DNA of 26,588 nucleotides from NCBI GenBank assembly GCA_964503595.1, contig CAZDAM010000046.1, forward strand, positions 1 through 26,588, written 5' to 3'. The translations under genes were made by a program, and so were the position numbers. Of this stretch, positions 13,989-23,116 are shown piece after piece. The notes under the pieces were generated by a model, which was not told where the DNA came from, did no database searches, and saw nothing but the letters and a program-made list of their open reading frames with translations. The stretch is from CAZDAM01 sp964503595 (GTDB lineage Bacteria > Muiribacteriota > UBA6191). How positions within the stretch are numbered: position 1 is the first letter of the stretch; the number at the start of each line of letters is the position of its first letter.

Positions 13989-16609
13989 ATCTGAACGACT
14001 TTCTCTCCAATCCCGATCATCCCTATATCATGGATCTTGGTATGATCCGCCACATCAAGGCGGCTTTAGGGGAAGAGGGCCAGATTATCTGTATCCGGAT
14101 CCGGGATGAACATTTCCGGATTCTGGAAAAATTCGGGGAAGCCAGCGAGCCAGCCGAGGAAGATCTGGATGCAGCTTCAAGAGAATCCATCTGTGAGGAA
14201 GGTCAGCGCGTCCTGATTCCGGTCTTCCTGAGCGGAAACTACGCCGGCTGTGTCGAAGTCGTTCTGAATCCCGAACCCCTGAGCCTGAAGATAGCCCTGC
14301 GCAGCATCCGAAGCACAATCAATGCAAGGGTCCGCGACTGGGAAAGCCATTTGGCCTTGGAAAAGCTTCAGACCCGTCTTTGCCATTCCCAGCGTCAGCT
14401 GGAAAGATTCGGAGAAAAGTATGAAGTCGCTTCTAAAGAAAACCTTACTCACCACCAGGAGCTTTCCGAGGCCAATCAGCGCCTTTCCCTCCTGATTGAG
14501 GAAAAAAGTCGCCTGCTGGACGAAGCATTGCAGCGATCCCGTATGTTCGAGATTCTGGAGGGAGCCGATTTTTCCAATCAGCAAGCTTTTCTCGAGCAGT
14601 GTACCCGCCTTCTCTCCGATGCCCTCAAGGCCGAGCACAGTGTGATTTTCAGATTTTCGGACCGGAAAATCTCTTTGGTCTACGCTCAGGGGATCGGCTC
14701 CCTGAAAGAGCTTCAGATCCCCGGTTCCAATGTGATTCTAAGAGCCATGGAAACCGGCCGCGTCATTCGTCTTCCAGCTGATCTTTGGCTGGAATCAGGA
14801 ATCGGCGCTCCCCTGAACCGCTCCCTTGGCATGACGGCGGATACCTGCTTTGCCTGTATGGTCATTCCGGTCGAGCGGCATGAAGAAAAACTCGGGGCCG
14901 TCCTTTTGATGCGGAAAAGCCCGACGTTTCAGACCGAAGATGAATCCTCTGCCCGTCAGATTGCCGGATTTTTACGTTCTCACCTGGCCATCTATGATCT
15001 GATTGCCGCCCAAATGGAAGCCAAGCTGGAAATCGAAAACCTTCTGAACACTATCCCGGATGTCGTCTATCAGCTCGATTCCAATGGAGTCCTGCGTTAT
15101 ATCAGTCCGTCTGTCTCCCGCTGGGGATGGTCTTCCGAGGATCTGATCGGCAGGCATTTTTCCTGTTTCGTAAAAGATCCGGATCAGGAGTTCGGCCGTC
15201 TTCACATCCTCAGAAAAGGTCCGAAAAACCTGATCAATGAACGCCGTCGGGGAGAGCGGGGGACCAGAGGACTTGAAATCGAACTTGTTCCCGGACCCGG
15301 ATACCAGGAAACCTACGCCTTGTTTGGCGAAGTCAACGCTTCCGGGAACTGGCAGAGAAGCAAACAAGACCAGCCCTTTCATCTCGGAACCATCGGAATC
15401 ATCCGTGATGTCTCCATGCGACGTCTGGCCGAAGAAAATCTGGCCGTTGCCCGTGAAGAAAAATCCCAGCTGGAGGGCCAGCTGCTTCAGCTTCAGAAAA
15501 TGGAAATCATCGGGACTCTCGCCGGGGGTATCGCCCATGATTTCAATAATGTTCTTCAACCAATTCTGGGTTATTCCCTTCTGGCCGTGCACAATCTGGA
15601 TGAAACAAGTGAAGTCCGCCGCTGGATGGAGCATATCCTGACTGCGGCCAGAAGAGCTCGTGATCTGGTCAAGCAGATTCTGGCCTTAAGCCGGCGGGGT
15701 TCCACCGAGCAAAGGCGGGTGGATCTGGTACCCATCATTCACGAAGTCTTAAGCTTTCTGAGAGCCACTGTGCCTTCCGGAATCCAGCTGCATACCGAAA
15801 TCAAAGAACACGAACTCTGGGTTTTGGGAGATCCGGGACAGCTGCATCAGGTTCTCATGAATCTTTGTACCAATGCATGCCAGGCAGTGGCAACCACTGG
15901 AAACCGTCTGCTGGTCACTGCAACCCGTACCGAGGAACCTGCCCAAATCTCCAGTCCATCCTCTTCTCAGCGGGTGAGTATTCAGATCATTGATAATGGT
16001 CCGGGGATGGAAGAACGGGTCATGGCCCGGATCTTCGAGCCCTTTTTTACCACCAAGGAAGCCGGCAAGGGAACAGGTCTTGGTCTTTCTGTGGTACATG
16101 GAATCGTGAATTCCCATCAGGGAGAAATCGAAGTGGAATCGACGCCTGGACAGGGCACGACCTTCACCCTGAACTTCCCTTTTGCCAATCCTTTTGACCT
16201 GGCCGCAGAAGAATCCGGCCGGTCTCTTCCCGCTGCATCGGGAGAACAGGTCCTTTTTGTGGATGACGAAGAGATCATCCTTGAACTTGGCAAGGAAGTT
16301 TTAGAGCGCTACGGCTACCGGGTTCATACGGCATCCAGCGGAGACGAAGCTTTGAAAGCCATCCAGAACGGACTGGTTCCCAATATCGTGGTGACAGATC
16401 ATTTCATGCCCGGCAAACTGGGATCCGATCTGATTCGGGAAATTCGGGCCCGACTACCCGAGGTTCCTGCTCTTATGACCACCGGAAACGACCACAGTGA
16501 TGGTCTGAACGTTCTGGAAAAAATACCCCGCTGTGCCTGTCTGATGAAGCCCCTCGATCCGGAAGAGCTTCATCAGGCCATTCACCATCTGATTCACGAG
16601 AGGAAATAA
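13985..16609 (+). CDS. PAS/GAF hybrid histidine kinase with C-terminal receiver
   Basis: This 874-residue cytoplasmic hybrid sensor kinase has no membrane segment. In order: an N-terminal domain (1-110) possibly of sensory type; a coiled coil at about 118-185; a GAF-like domain at about 195-340; a PAS domain at about 345-485 (NTIPDVVYQLDSNGVLRYIS); an NtrB-type dimerisation domain with GGIAHDFNNVLQPILGY and phospho-acceptor H518; an ATPase with LHQVLMNLCTNACQAV (N box), IDNGPGMEERV (G1), FEPFFTTKE (F box) and GTGLGLSVVHGI (G2). A receiver starts QVLFVDDEEI, with D805 in VVTDHFMPG and Lys in LMKPLDP. Phosphate probably passes from H518 to D805 and on to an unseen partner. It is translationally coupled to the HDOD gene. 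No output regulator is adjacent. Confidence 0.92.
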   Translation: MNLNDFLSNPDHPYIMDLGMIRHIKAALGEEGQIICIRIRDEHFRILEKFGEASEPAEEDLDAASRESICEEGQRVLIPVFLSGNYAGCVEVVLNPEPLSLKIALRSIRSTINARVRDWESHLALEKLQTRLCHSQRQLERFGEKYEVASKENLTHHQELSEANQRLSLLIEEKSRLLDEALQRSRMFEILEGADFSNQQAFLEQCTRLLSDALKAEHSVIFRFSDRKISLVYAQGIGSLKELQIPGSNVILRAMETGRVIRLPADLWLESGIGAPLNRSLGMTADTCFACMVIPVERHEEKLGAVLLMRKSPTFQTEDESSARQIAGFLRSHLAIYDLIAAQMEAKLEIENLLNTIPDVVYQLDSNGVLRYISPSVSRWGWSSEDLIGRHFSCFVKDPDQEFGRLHILRKGPKNLINERRRGERGTRGLEIELVPGPGYQETYALFGEVNASGNWQRSKQDQPFHLGTIGIIRDVSMRRLAEENLAVAREEKSQLEGQLLQLQKMEIIGTLAGGIAHDFNNVLQPILGYSLLAVHNLDETSEVRRWMEHILTAARRARDLVKQILALSRRGSTEQRRVDLVPIIHEVLSFLRATVPSGIQLHTEIKEHELWVLGDPGQLHQVLMNLCTNACQAVATTGNRLLVTATRTEEPAQISSPSSSQRVSIQIIDNGPGMEERVMARIFEPFFTTKEAGKGTGLGLSVVHGIVNSHQGEIEVESTPGQGTTFTLNFPFANPFDLAAEESGRSLPAASGEQVLFVDDEEIILELGKEVLERYGYRVHTASSGDEALKAIQNGLVPNIVVTDHFMPGKLGSDLIREIRARLPEVPALMTTGNDHSDGLNVLEKIPRCACLMKPLDPEELHQAIHHLIHERK

Positions 16610-16635
16610 CCCTGACTTTTCCCTCCAATCCTGAA

Positions 16636-18222
16636 TTATGCTCTAGGGCGGTAAAGCCCCGGCAGGTTCAGCTCCACTCCACTCTTACGAATGGACTGGA
16701 CCCGCTTGTGCCAGAGGGCCCCTTTCAGAATTTCATGAGCTGCATCCGCAGCCTTACGATTCTTAGGAGCTTCCAGATAGGTTCCTTTCGTCCAGTCATT
16801 GAAAGCGCCCATTGAGGGACCGCACCAGATCTGGTAATCCATTTCCCGGCCTTTTTCACCGTTATTCGCCCAGCGGGAGGAAAGACCCAGATACCAGCGG
16901 AATACCAGAGCCATTCTTTGCTTGGGGTCTGCCTTGGCATGGGAAAGCATTTCCGGATCCCGCTCTTCAAAGAATTTTTCGGTATCTGCCCAGACATCGG
17001 TCAGAGGGCGGCGGAAAACCTGGTTCTCAATCTTGATTCGCTCCACATCCGGAATCGCCTCAAGAGAAGGATATTCCCGGTAAAGCTCATAAAGTTTGGA
17101 CGCCCGCATAGGAAAAAGTGTTCCGCGCTTCAAGACCTGAAGTCTGACTCCCATTTCAAACATGTCTGCTGCTGGAGCCATGGCGACATCAGCCATTTCA
17201 GCACTGGCCAGAACCTTGCGGACGTGATCACAGCTTCCTGACTCCAGACAGGCCTGATTGATCGAACCGGTCACAATGAAGCCAGCTCCCATTTCAAAGG
17301 CTCCCAGAGCCGACAACGGAGTCGAAATACCACCCCCCGCTCCAATACGGATATTCTGGGTGTAGCTATTTTTCTTCGAGATGGTGTCGCGAAGTTCGAG
17401 CATGGAAGGCAGCATACAGACCAGAGGACGGTTATCCGTATGTCCCCCGGAATCCGCTTCCACAATGACATCATCCGCCATCGGGACTTTTCGGGACATA
17501 TGGGCCTGAGCTTCCGTGATCTGGTTTTTAGCCAGAAGGATCTTCAGGAATCTGTCTGGAGCCGGTTCGAGAAAACGGGTCGCGACTTCCCGGCGGGAAA
17601 CCTTGGCAATCACCCGGTTTTTGCGGACAACCCCGCCATTTTCCAGGCTCAGACCGGCAACACGGTAGCGCACGATATGTTCTGTCAGATCGAGATAGGC
17701 GGAGGCTTCGACAATATCTACACCATATTTCAGATACATTTCGACAGCTCCACGCTCCAGAGCCTCTTCGGCTGGAGAGTGAATCAGATTGTAAGCTGCC
17801 GGCCCTTCAGGAAGCTCCTGCTTGATCCGCAGAATAGCCTGCTCCACTCTTGATGGAATCAGACCGGCAGCCCCAAAAGATCCTAAAAACCCAGCTCGTC
17901 CCATGGCAATCACAAGCTCTTCGGAAGCAATGCCATTGGCCATTGCTCCACTCATGTAGTTGGCTTTCAGGCCATATTCGGAAGCAAAGCTGTCATCTCC
18001 CAGATCCGCCGGGCTCATCGCCGGAAGGACCGCCATGATCCTGTTGGCACTCCCGGAAACCAGTTTTCCAGAACCAGCTACCCCGAATCCCTTCTCGTCT
18101 TCAATCACATAAAGGGCTTCGTGACTTGAGGAAAGAAGCTCGGAAACATCCTGGGGGCTGCGGGCAATTTTTCCCGCATCTCCATTCCAGCACAGGCCTT
18201 CAAAACAGTTTTGAATTTTCAT
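16636..18222 (-). CDS. pfaD: PfaD-family enoyl reductase, stand-alone
   Basis: PfaD is the FMN-dependent trans-acting enoyl reductase of polyunsaturated-fatty-acid and some polyketide synthases. The 528-residue TIM-barrel protein has the family features: YGLKANYMSGAMANGIAS and GFLGSFGAAGLIP at the start, VDIVEASAYLDLTEHIVRYR, ADSGGHTDNRPL (the GGH of the nitronate monooxygenase superfamily), RIGAGGGISTPLSALGAFEMG, and the C-terminal DYQIWCGPSMGAFNDWTKGT block typical of PfaD. It starts at ATG 18222 in an ATGA overlap with the radical SAM gene and ends the six-gene minus-strand operon. No ketosynthase, acyltransferase, dehydratase or acyl carrier protein gene is in the window, which is unusual. 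Its substrate here is unknown. It converges on the hybrid kinase gene, with 26 bases between stops. Confidence 0.88.
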   Translation of the reverse strand: MKIQNCFEGLCWNGDAGKIARSPQDVSELLSSSHEALYVIEDEKGFGVAGSGKLVSGSANRIMAVLPAMSPADLGDDSFASEYGLKANYMSGAMANGIASEELVIAMGRAGFLGSFGAAGLIPSRVEQAILRIKQELPEGPAAYNLIHSPAEEALERGAVEMYLKYGVDIVEASAYLDLTEHIVRYRVAGLSLENGGVVRKNRVIAKVSRREVATRFLEPAPDRFLKILLAKNQITEAQAHMSRKVPMADDVIVEADSGGHTDNRPLVCMLPSMLELRDTISKKNSYTQNIRIGAGGGISTPLSALGAFEMGAGFIVTGSINQACLESGSCDHVRKVLASAEMADVAMAPAADMFEMGVRLQVLKRGTLFPMRASKLYELYREYPSLEAIPDVERIKIENQVFRRPLTDVWADTEKFFEERDPEMLSHAKADPKQRMALVFRWYLGLSSRWANNGEKGREMDYQIWCGPSMGAFNDWTKGTYLEAPKNRKAADAAHEILKGALWHKRVQSIRKSGVELNLPGLYRPRA

Positions 18223-19514
18223 AGCACATCCATAAAGGCAGAGACACTGAATACGGCCTTGCCGGCTCCGACCGGACCATAGCCTTCAGGGTCCGGCAGT
18301 TCATACTTTCGAAAGGTATCGCGAAAGACTTCCAGAAGACGACAGAAATATGTCAAAGGCGGAGCCTTCTGAGGCCCAAGGGCTGCATAGGGTTCCGGGC
18401 ACCAGCTGGTGAAGCGGGGCATGATCCGTCGTGACATGAACCACTCAAGCCCTCCCTGAGTTGAGGCAATGGCTTCTTCCACATCGGTAAAACCATAATT
18501 GCGATTCATTTCCACGCCACCGACAAAATTGGGAATGATCTGCTCGGGAGCAAAGACTTCCGTCGCCTTCTCAATTCTTTTCAGCCAGCCGTTACGACCA
18601 ATGACCCTGGCCTTTCCGGGGCAGATCTTTTCAAACAGTTTTTCATCCCAGACTTCAAAGTTTGGGTGATAGATCCGGTAACCCGAATCTTTCAGTTTTT
18701 TGACATCATCCAGTTCAAAGGCCTGTACCACAGCTTTAAGGATGAACCTGTCAGGAAGTTCCCGTTGAATGGCTTCGGCATATTTGCAGTAAAAATCCGC
18801 CTCGCCCTCACCCCTGAGATTATCGATGATGGAACCACCCGTAATCGTAATGGCCTTGGCTTCACAATCCTCCTGGGCAATCAGGTGCAAAGCCTCCAGG
18901 ATTTCATCAATGGCCTTCACTGCGGTATAGGGGCGGCCGGCCTTGCGCTGCTGTTCATAATTGCGATTCAGATCGCAGAACTGGCACTGCTCGGCCTTGT
19001 TGAAATACTGGCACATCCGATAGACCGTCAGATAGACCAGATATCCCCATTCCAGAACAGGAGCAATTTCTGAAGGTGATTTCCCGTTTGACAGGGTATG
19101 GCGATACCAGGAAGGTCTGGGGTGGTATTCCACCTCAGCCACATTCTCGCCATGACAGGTCAGACTCAGCTTTCCGTCCAGAAGATCGACCTTCCAGGGG
19201 GAAGCCGGGTTGACCCTGACCGAGACCACTGTAGGCAAAAAACCATTCTCTCCACCCGAAAAGCGAATTTCTTCGGGGGCTCTGAGATTTTCTTCCTGCT
19301 TCATGTCTGAAATCGGAATCAGATCAAAGGAAAAGATGAAATAGTCCTTGGGCTTGTACCCCTGGGCGATTCTCAGGGAATCCGGGCTGAAAGAAAGGCC
19401 TTCCCTTAAGAGATCCTGCTTGAGAATCGCTTCTTTGGGAAGAGTCGAAAAGCGGGAGAAATGTTCCTGAACATCTTCCCAGCGCGTCAGAGAATCAGGC
19501 TCCAGCTGGTTCAT
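18219..19514 (-). CDS. Radical SAM protein with C-x8-C-x2-C cluster motif
   Basis: The 431-residue protein has C168, C177 and C180 (RMCQYFNKAEQCQFCDLN), spaced C-x8-C-x2-C rather than the canonical C-x3-C-x2-C. This is followed by ITITGGSII (GGE-like SAM-binding motif, about 222-230) and the barrel strands of a radical SAM domain (IIPNFVGGVEMNRNYGFTDV). About 160 residues precede the cluster and look like a separate beta-rich domain (PTVVSVRVNPASPWKVDL). I chose ATG 19514 over 19544 because AAGGAGAGG stands just before it. It overlaps the methyltransferase gene by 20 bases and pfaD by 4, so the three are coupled. The reaction is unknown; linkage suggests a lipid or acyl substrate. Confidence 0.83.
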   Translation of the reverse strand: MNQLEPDSLTRWEDVQEHFSRFSTLPKEAILKQDLLREGLSFSPDSLRIAQGYKPKDYFIFSFDLIPISDMKQEENLRAPEEIRFSGGENGFLPTVVSVRVNPASPWKVDLLDGKLSLTCHGENVAEVEYHPRPSWYRHTLSNGKSPSEIAPVLEWGYLVYLTVYRMCQYFNKAEQCQFCDLNRNYEQQRKAGRPYTAVKAIDEILEALHLIAQEDCEAKAITITGGSIIDNLRGEGEADFYCKYAEAIQRELPDRFILKAVVQAFELDDVKKLKDSGYRIYHPNFEVWDEKLFEKICPGKARVIGRNGWLKRIEKATEVFAPEQIIPNFVGGVEMNRNYGFTDVEEAIASTQGGLEWFMSRRIMPRFTSWCPEPYAALGPQKAPPLTYFCRLLEVFRDTFRKYELPDPEGYGPVGAGKAVFSVSAFMDVL

Positions 19515-20184
19515 GATAGGGTTCCTCTCCTTCATCCGCAGCATGTACGGCCAAAGAAAAATGGCGGGCCACTGCGGGTGGAAAATTCAGTAAAACATGA
19601 CTGCGATCCACCTGATTGTCCTGAATGAATCCGCTTAAAAGACTATTCACTGCCAGAACATCCTGCTTTCTGGCAATGCGGGCATAGGAATGGCGGAAAC
19701 GGCGCGCGGCCATATATTCAAACCAGGACAGTTTGCCAGTCGGCTTCAGAAGTCGCTGAAAAGAGGCCAGAATGGAGCGCACTGTGCCCTCGTCAAAATT
19801 GTTCAAGGGCAGGCCAGAGATGATGAAGTCAAATTCATGCAGACCTTCAACCTGCTCGATATAAACCCGGCGAACCTCGATCTGAACCCCTTCTACCCGG
19901 CTAGCCCAGACCGTGTCCAGACGCTTTTTGAGAATTTCACAAAAACGCGGGGAAGCCTCCACCAGAACCAGTCTGTCCCCTGGCTTCAGCCAGCGCAGAA
20001 TCCGGGAAGTCACAGCCCCGGTACCTGGGCCGACCTCAAGGACTGACTTTGGGCCCTGATGACTTTTCAGGCTGCGGGAAAGCTCATCCCCCAGAAAACG
20101 GGAAGATGGGATCATCGAGCCGACTTCCCGGCGGTTGCGACCAAACTCCGCCAGGAAATCAAAAACTTCTTTCACTCGTTTCAA
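19495..20184 (-). CDS. SAM-dependent methyltransferase, PmtA-like
   Basis: This 229-residue class I methyltransferase resembles bacterial phospholipid N-methyltransferases (PmtA), which methylate phosphatidylethanolamine at the membrane. The shared features are VGSMIPSSRFLGDEL near residue 21, SAM motif I SVLEVGPGTGAVT (47-59), LVLVEASPRFCEILKKR, the ISGLPLNNF segment (122-130), and LLKPTGKLSWFEYM. It is also distantly like the KsgA fold, so rRNA methylation cannot be excluded. The start is TTG at 20184, overlapping the glgA stop as TTGA; a GTG at 20175 is an alternative. Its 3' end overlaps the radical SAM gene by 20 bases. A phospholipid head-group methylase beside PfaD supports a lipid theme. 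Confidence 0.78.
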   Translation of the reverse strand: MKRVKEVFDFLAEFGRNRREVGSMIPSSRFLGDELSRSLKSHQGPKSVLEVGPGTGAVTSRILRWLKPGDRLVLVEASPRFCEILKKRLDTVWASRVEGVQIEVRRVYIEQVEGLHEFDFIISGLPLNNFDEGTVRSILASFQRLLKPTGKLSWFEYMAARRFRHSYARIARKQDVLAVNSLLSGFIQDNQVDRSHVLLNFPPAVARHFSLAVHAADEGEEPYHEPAGA

Positions 20185-21638
20185 ATCCCGTGCCTTTCCC
20201 GAATCAGAGCATCATAAAGCTGAAGATAGGTGTGGGCTGAGCGATCCCAGGAAAAGTCCTGGCTCATGCCCCGTCTTTGCACGGCATAGCGGACCTCCGG
20301 GTAGTTGTAAAGCCCCAGAGCGCGACGGGTCGCATCCAAAAACCCTTCCCGGGAATATTCATAGAAACTGTAGCCATTTCCATGTTCCGGATAGGTATCG
20401 CAGTCATAGACCGTATCGGCCAGACCACCTGTATGGTAGACAATCGGAATCGTTCCGTAGCGCAGGGAATACATCTGGTTCAGACCACAGGGCTCATAGC
20501 GGCTGGGCATCCAGAAATAGTCCGAAGCCCCTTCAATCTGATGGGCAAGAGCATTGTCATACTTGATGAAAGCTCTGACCTGACGCGGATAGCGGGATTC
20601 AAAATACTTCAGGGATTTACTGAATCCGGGATCTCCGGAACCCAGAACCACAATCTGTACCCCATAGCCCAAGGTCTCTTCGAAAACCGACTCCACCAGG
20701 GAAATTCCCTTCTGAGCCGCAAAGCGGGCTACCATACCAATCATGGGCACATGAGGCCAGAATTCCAGCCCAACGGAATTCAGGAAGGCTTTCTTCAGCC
20801 TTTCCTTGCCTCCGAGATCATCCAGACTGAAGTTATGTCCACCCAGATGCTCATCAGTCGCCGGGTTCCATTCCTCCAGATCCACACCATTCAGAACGCC
20901 GGCCAGCCGGTTTGCACGGGCCCGAAGAACGGATTCCATACCTGCCCCGAATTCATCGGTCAGAATTTCCCGGGCATAGGTCGGCGAAACCGTCGTGATG
21001 AAATCCGCATACTGAAGGCCAGCCTTCATATAGGTGGCCGAACCATGCATTTCCATACCATCAAAGCGCATTACGGAATCCGGAAGGTGGAATTTCCTGT
21101 AGCAGTCAGCCTTGAACCAGCCCTGATAGGCCAGATTATGGATGGTGTAAACAAGGCTGGTCCCGGCAAAAAATGGATCCTGTCCATATTTCACTTTCAG
21201 AAGCGGGCCTATGATGCCAGCCTGCCAGTCATTGGCATGGATCACATCCGGCTGCCAGCCTTCCAGCTTGCACATCAGAAGAGCGGCTTCACAAAGGTAG
21301 GCAAAACGCTCATCATTATCTCCGAAATCCCCGTACTGATCACCGTAGATTCCGTGACGGTTATAATAATGGGACTGCTTCACCAGCCAGCGGCCAACTC
21401 CACTTGCATCCCTTTCTTCATAAAGCTGTCCCTCCACGGGCCACCCCGAAATATGAATATGGAATCCATGCCTGGGAGAAGCTTTGGGAGCATCAAAAAG
21501 AGACTCGTACCAGGGAAGGACCGTGCGGACCTCCACACCCTGGCGAGCCAGAGCTGACGGAAAGGCACCGGCCACATCGGCCAGCCCACCACTTTTGCAG
21601 TAGGGCACCATTTCGGATGCAATATAAAGAATTTTCAC
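20181..21638 (-). CDS. glgA: Glycogen synthase (ADP-glucose type, GT5)
   Basis: GlgA extends alpha-1,4-glucan chains from ADP-glucose. The 485-residue protein has normal length and signatures: MKILYIASEMVPYCKSGGLADV with the KxGGL ADP-glucose motif, DVIHANDWQAGIIGPLLK, YTIHNLAYQGWF, NGVDLEEWNP, and SRYEPCGLNQMYSLRYGTIPI followed by TGGLADTV in the C-terminal GT-B domain. It begins with GTG at 21638, 11 bases after gatB, with AAAGGCGG as ribosome site, and its stop overlaps the methyltransferase start. No other glycogen genes are adjacent; its place between gatB and the methyltransferase seems a matter of operon packing. Confidence 0.93.
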   Translation of the reverse strand: MKILYIASEMVPYCKSGGLADVAGAFPSALARQGVEVRTVLPWYESLFDAPKASPRHGFHIHISGWPVEGQLYEERDASGVGRWLVKQSHYYNRHGIYGDQYGDFGDNDERFAYLCEAALLMCKLEGWQPDVIHANDWQAGIIGPLLKVKYGQDPFFAGTSLVYTIHNLAYQGWFKADCYRKFHLPDSVMRFDGMEMHGSATYMKAGLQYADFITTVSPTYAREILTDEFGAGMESVLRARANRLAGVLNGVDLEEWNPATDEHLGGHNFSLDDLGGKERLKKAFLNSVGLEFWPHVPMIGMVARFAAQKGISLVESVFEETLGYGVQIVVLGSGDPGFSKSLKYFESRYPRQVRAFIKYDNALAHQIEGASDYFWMPSRYEPCGLNQMYSLRYGTIPIVYHTGGLADTVYDCDTYPEHGNGYSFYEYSREGFLDATRRALGLYNYPEVRYAVQRRGMSQDFSWDRSAHTYLQLYDALIRERHGI

Positions 21639-21649
21639 GAAACCGCCTT

Positions 21650-23116
21650 TCAGATATCCGCGTTAAAACGATCTTTTAGGGTCTGTTTAAGAAGCTCGTT
21701 CACTTTGCCGGGATTGGCTTTACCCTTTGTTTCCTTCATGACCTGACCAACCAGAAAGCCAAAGGCTCTGGCCTTGCCAGCAAGAATGGAATCCACCGAT
21801 TCCTGGTTGGCCCCAAGAACCTTGTCGACAGCAGCCTGCAGGGCTCCTTCATCCGAAACCTGTTTCAGGCCGGATTCCTCGACAATCTTCTCCGGATTTT
21901 CCCCGGTCTGATACATTTTCTCAAAGACTTCCTTGGCAATCCTTCCGGAAATCACATCGGTATCAATCAGCCGGACCAGATGGCCCAGATCCTCAGCCTG
22001 AATCTTGCAGTCCCTTACAGGCAGAAGATCCTTGTTCAATTCCCGAATCAGCTCGGTCATGATCCAGTTGGATACGCTTCCGTAGTTATTATGGGCCGCA
22101 CAGGCGCGCTCAAAATAATCCGCAAGTTCACGGTCTTCGGCCATCAGGCGGGCGTTGTATTCCGGGATCTGATACGTTTCAAGAAGACGCACCACTTTCT
22201 TGTCCGGAAGTTCCGGCAGATCCTTTTCAACTTTTGCAAGCATGGCATCGGTCACATGGACCGGAGGCAGATCCGGCTCAGGAAAATAGCGGTAATCATT
22301 GGCATTTTCCTTGATCCTCATGACCCGGGTTTCTCCGGCGGCATCATCCCAGAGCATGGTGCACTGAATGATTTCCTGTCCCCGGCGATGGGCCCGGATC
22401 TGGCGGGTTCTTTCATATTCAATCGCCCGGACTACCGATCGAAAGCTGTTCATGTTCTTGATTTCGACCTTGGTGCCGAATTCCTTCTGTCCCCAGGGGC
22501 GCACGGAAATATTGACATCACAGCGCAGGGAGCCGTTCTCCATGTCACAGTCCGAAACTCCGATATAGCGCATGATCAGTCTGAGTTTTTCCAGATAGGC
22601 CTTGGCTTCTTCTGATGCCCGGATATCCGGCTCGGAAACAATCTCAAGAAGAGGAATGCAGGCCCGGTTGTAATCCACCAGACTTTCTCCGTTATCTGCA
22701 TGCAAAAGCTTGCCGGCATCCTCTTCCATATGAATCCGGGTAATTCCGATTTCCCTGGCACTTCCATCCTCAAGGTGGACATTGAGCTTCCCGGCCTGAC
22801 CGATTGGAAGATCAAACTGGGAAATCTGGTAGGCCTTGGGAAGATCCGGATAGAAATAATGTTTGCGATCAAATTTGGTCACGCGGGTGATGTCACACTC
22901 AAGAGAACGGCAGGCCCGAATGGCAAAATCCAGAACCTGGGCATTCAGAACCGGAAGTACACCAGGAAGCCCCATACAGACTTCACACACATGGCTGTTG
23001 GCCGGACGATTGGAATAATCCGTAGAGCAGCCACAGAAAATCTTGGTCGCAGTTTTGAGCTGAACATGGACTTCAAGCCCGATAATGGTTTCGTATTGAG
23101 AGTTTTCGGCGCTCAC
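21650..23116 (-). CDS. gatB: Asp-tRNA(Asn)/Glu-tRNA(Gln) amidotransferase subunit B
   Basis: GatB binds misacylated Glu-tRNA(Gln) or Asp-tRNA(Asn) and phosphorylates the side chain, using ammonia delivered by GatA. The 488-residue protein starts ETIIGLEVHVQLKTATKIFCGCS, then shows VCEVCMGLPGVLPVLN with the zinc-site cysteines, KHYFYPDLPKAYQISQFDLP and IHMEEDAGKLLH. The C-terminal YqeY-like tail is present (GQVMKETKGKANPGKVNELL). It starts at GTG 23116, overlapping the gatA stop as GTGA. The gene is intact with all expected regions. Confidence 0.96.
   Translation of the reverse strand: MSAENSQYETIIGLEVHVQLKTATKIFCGCSTDYSNRPANSHVCEVCMGLPGVLPVLNAQVLDFAIRACRSLECDITRVTKFDRKHYFYPDLPKAYQISQFDLPIGQAGKLNVHLEDGSAREIGITRIHMEEDAGKLLHADNGESLVDYNRACIPLLEIVSEPDIRASEEAKAYLEKLRLIMRYIGVSDCDMENGSLRCDVNISVRPWGQKEFGTKVEIKNMNSFRSVVRAIEYERTRQIRAHRRGQEIIQCTMLWDDAAGETRVMRIKENANDYRYFPEPDLPPVHVTDAMLAKVEKDLPELPDKKVVRLLETYQIPEYNARLMAEDRELADYFERACAAHNNYGSVSNWIMTELIRELNKDLLPVRDCKIQAEDLGHLVRLIDTDVISGRIAKEVFEKMYQTGENPEKIVEESGLKQVSDEGALQAAVDKVLGANQESVDSILAGKARAFGFLVGQVMKETKGKANPGKVNELLKQTLKDRFNADI

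Noticed and set aside
20277..21557. Plus-strand open frame of 426 codons
   Set aside because: It is fully antisense to glgA, which has complete family motifs; the translated product has no recognisable pattern. It is a shadow of the biased codon use in glgA.
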